Positions 62,652 through 64,000 of a stretch of 64,000 nt of DNA are shown piece by piece. Under the pieces are notes generated by a model. That model was given only the letters and a program-made list of their open reading frames with translations, was not told the DNA's origin and made no database searches. This DNA comes from Haliscomenobacter sp033763495 (GTDB lineage Bacteria; Bacteroidota; Bacteroidia; Chitinophagales; Saprospiraceae). Each line of letters opens with the position of its first letter. The first letter of the stretch is position 1. The stretch lies in NCBI RefSeq assembly GCF_033763495.1, contig NZ_JANRKL010000204.1, forward strand, positions 24,100 through 88,099, given 5' to 3'. A program made the translations under genes and the position numbers.

Positions 62652-63548
62652 TTAAAGTTGATCAAGTAATAACACAAGCAAAACAAGCGGAATGTACACA
62701 AAAGAGAAAAACATCAAGTGCAATGCCGATTTCCGATCATTATTCCGATACAAGCGCCAGCCTAAATAGGCAAAAAAGACGCTGGATACCACAATACAAG
62801 TCGTTGAAATCCATCCAGCAACACCGAGGCTCATGGGCAGAAAACCTACCGGGATGAGTACCAAAGCGTAAAGAAAGGATTGCAGTGCAGTATATTGTTC
62901 CTTCTGTCCTTCAGGGCCAGGCAACAGTTTATACCCTGCCTGTTCGTAATCTTCCCGTCCCAACCAGGCAATAGACCAAAAGTGAGGAAACTGCCAAAAA
63001 AACTGGATGGTAAACAAAGTCAATCCAAGCGCAGAGATATACCCTTCCGCTGCAGCTGCGCCAATCAGGGTTGGCAAAGCTCCTGGAACCGCACCCACCA
63101 CTACAGCAATGGGGGAAATTCTTTTTAGCGGTGTGTATAAAAAAGCATAGGAAACCAGCGCAAGCGTGCCAAAGAAAGCTGTCCATGGATTAAACAGGGC
63201 CAGGGCAGTAATGCCAACCATACTCATTAACCCAGCCCAGAGCACTGCATCTGCAACTTTCATCCGGCCAGTTACCAAGGGGCGATTGGCCGTACGTTTC
63301 ATCAAGCGGTCGAAGTCCTTTTCCAACACTTGATTGAGGGCATTTGCAGCTGCTGTAACCAAAAAACCGCCTACTGCAAGTATCAAAATACTCAACCCTG
63401 AAGCGGGGCCAGGTACCGCAATCAAGTAAGCCATCACCGAGGAAAAAACCACGGTGAGGGTCAGTCGCAATTTTACCAGTAATTTGAAGTCTTCTACCTT
63501 TTGCCAAAAAGCGGCCAAAGGTTTCTGTACTGCTGTTTTTACCTCCAC
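62652..63548 (-). CDS. ctaB: Protoheme IX farnesyltransferase (heme o synthase)
   Basis: This UbiA-family membrane enzyme adds a farnesyl group to heme b, giving heme o, the precursor of heme a of the oxidase. The 298-residue product has about nine helices, the first Asp-rich motif NQVLEKDFDRLMKRTANRPL (near residue 68) and the later YTPLKRISPIAVVVGAVPGALP stretch typical of CtaB/CyoE. Length is normal. It lies between the subunit I gene (upstream, 113 bases) and subunit III. Confidence 0.95.
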   Translation of the reverse strand: MEVKTAVQKPLAAFWQKVEDFKLLVKLRLTLTVVFSSVMAYLIAVPGPASGLSILILAVGGFLVTAAANALNQVLEKDFDRLMKRTANRPLVTGRMKVADAVLWAGLMSMVGITALALFNPWTAFFGTLALVSYAFLYTPLKRISPIAVVVGAVPGALPTLIGAAAAEGYISALGLTLFTIQFFWQFPHFWSIAWLGREDYEQAGYKLLPGPEGQKEQYTALQSFLYALVLIPVGFLPMSLGVAGWISTTCIVVSSVFFAYLGWRLYRNNDRKSALHLMFFSFVYIPLVLLVLLLDQL

Positions 63549-63661
63549 AGTAATCGAGAAGTGTGTTGGAGAAGAGGGGTTAATTGATTTACCCCTCCTC
63601 TCCTATTGAAAATGATCTTTTCTTACCTCAAACAGCCTGTGCTGTTTTCAACTCCAAACCA

Positions 63662-64000
63662 TCAATGATCACCAGCTGTTTCTCCTTCTTCCATTGGCGT
63701 GATCTGGGAGATGAACTCCTTACCGTCCTTGCCGTAGTCATATGGCCAGCGGTGTACACTTGGGATTTTACCAGCCCAGTTGCCGTGACCAGGATGAATC
63801 GCTGTAGTCCACTCCAGGGTAGATGCACCCCATGGGTTTTGAGTGGTCATCTTTTTGCCCTTCCAGATGCTGTAGAAGAAATTGACTACAAACAAAACCT
63901 GGAAAGCAAAAGTAGCGATAGCTGCGATTGTAATAAACTTGTTCAGGTCATCAAAGTGTGAGAATGAAGCAAAGGTGTCGAAACGGTAGTAACGACGTGG
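63662..64000 (-). CDS. ctaD: Cytochrome c oxidase subunit I, C-terminal fragment (cut by window edge)
   Basis: The minus-strand frame is open to the right edge and ends with TGA at 63662-63664. The visible 112 residues are the C-terminus of subunit I: PRRYYRFDTFASFSH right at the edge (the usual GMPRRY region), one helix (FITIAAIATFAFQVLFVVNF), then NPWGASTLEWTTAIHPGHGN and a hydrophilic tail ending EEGETAGDH. The rest lies beyond the window. A spacer of 113 bases with a GAGGGGT/ACCCCTC stem (63574-63597) leads to ctaB. Confidence 0.92.
   Translation of the reverse strand, partial: PRRYYRFDTFASFSHFDDLNKFITIAAIATFAFQVLFVVNFFYSIWKGKKMTTQNPWGASTLEWTTAIHPGHGNWAGKIPSVHRWPYDYGKDGKEFISQITPMEEGETAGDH

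Noticed and set aside
63584..63961. 125-codon plus-strand frame at the right edge
   Set aside because: Antisense of the cytochrome oxidase subunit I C-terminus.

Overview
The window is a stretch of a Bacteroidota chromosome. The type IX secretion (T9SS) C-terminal sorting domains, a SusC/SusD pair, the ExbB-ExbD-ExbD-TonB cluster, the short NuoG, and promoter-like TTTG-N19-TAnnTTTG elements all point there. Gene content (a large HYR/dockerin-like T9SS protein, a fourteen-gene nuo operon, XisH/XisI, STAND/WD40/caspase proteins) suggests a filamentous or aggregate-forming member of the Saprospiraceae, for example a Haliscomenobacter relative. The genus is inference only. No rRNA or tRNA gene, CRISPR array or complete insertion sequence was seen.

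Layout. 1-9.3 kb: the 3' end of a very large T9SS-exported surface protein, a small T9SS protein, and two tandem paralogous secreted proteins with a C-terminal domain resembling the Peptidase_G2 (tail-spike autoprotease) family. 9.67-22.6 kb: complete nuoA-N operon for respiratory complex I, interrupted between nuoF and nuoG by five short palindromic repeats. 22.95-29.0 kb: ExbB, two ExbD, TonB, a small membrane protein, a PstS-like phosphate-binding lipoprotein and a TPR protein, ending in a bidirectional terminator shared with a converging transketolase gene. 31.3-42.1 kb: two minus-strand FG-GAP/VCBS lipoproteins (one with a c-type heme motif, one with an ASPIC/UnbV domain) divergent from a SusC/SusD outer-membrane uptake pair. 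42.1-45.6 kb: an inverted-repeat-rich spacer, a DoxX-like protein, a DUF819 transporter and an M20 peptidase.

45.8-55.9 kb is the accessory part and the most interesting. It starts with XisH/XisI, where xisH carries an in-frame amber stop at the position of a normally coding residue. Then comes a compact minus-strand operon: a SIR2-like protein with a C-terminal effector-associated-type helical domain, a membrane-anchored STAND NTPase without its own sensor, and an exported protein with 14 near-identical WD40 repeats. Divergent from it is an exported WD40-caspase protein of 1257 residues. The families are those of predicted NTP-dependent conflict/immunity systems. The predicted topology (WD40 outside the inner membrane, STAND and SIR2 inside) suggests a transmembrane signalling relay, which is my main hypothesis.

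56-64 kb: a lipoprotein with a beta-propeller-like C-terminus, a DUF423 membrane protein, then a minus-strand terminal oxidase cluster read from the right edge: subunit I (cut by the window), heme o synthase, two subunit III genes, subunit IV, a SCO-like protein without the copper-binding cysteines, DUF420 and a small CxxC membrane protein. The palindromic repeat family found in the nuo operon recurs between the two subunit III genes. Together complex I and this oxidase form the two ends of an aerobic respiratory chain that would also energise the TonB system encoded between them.
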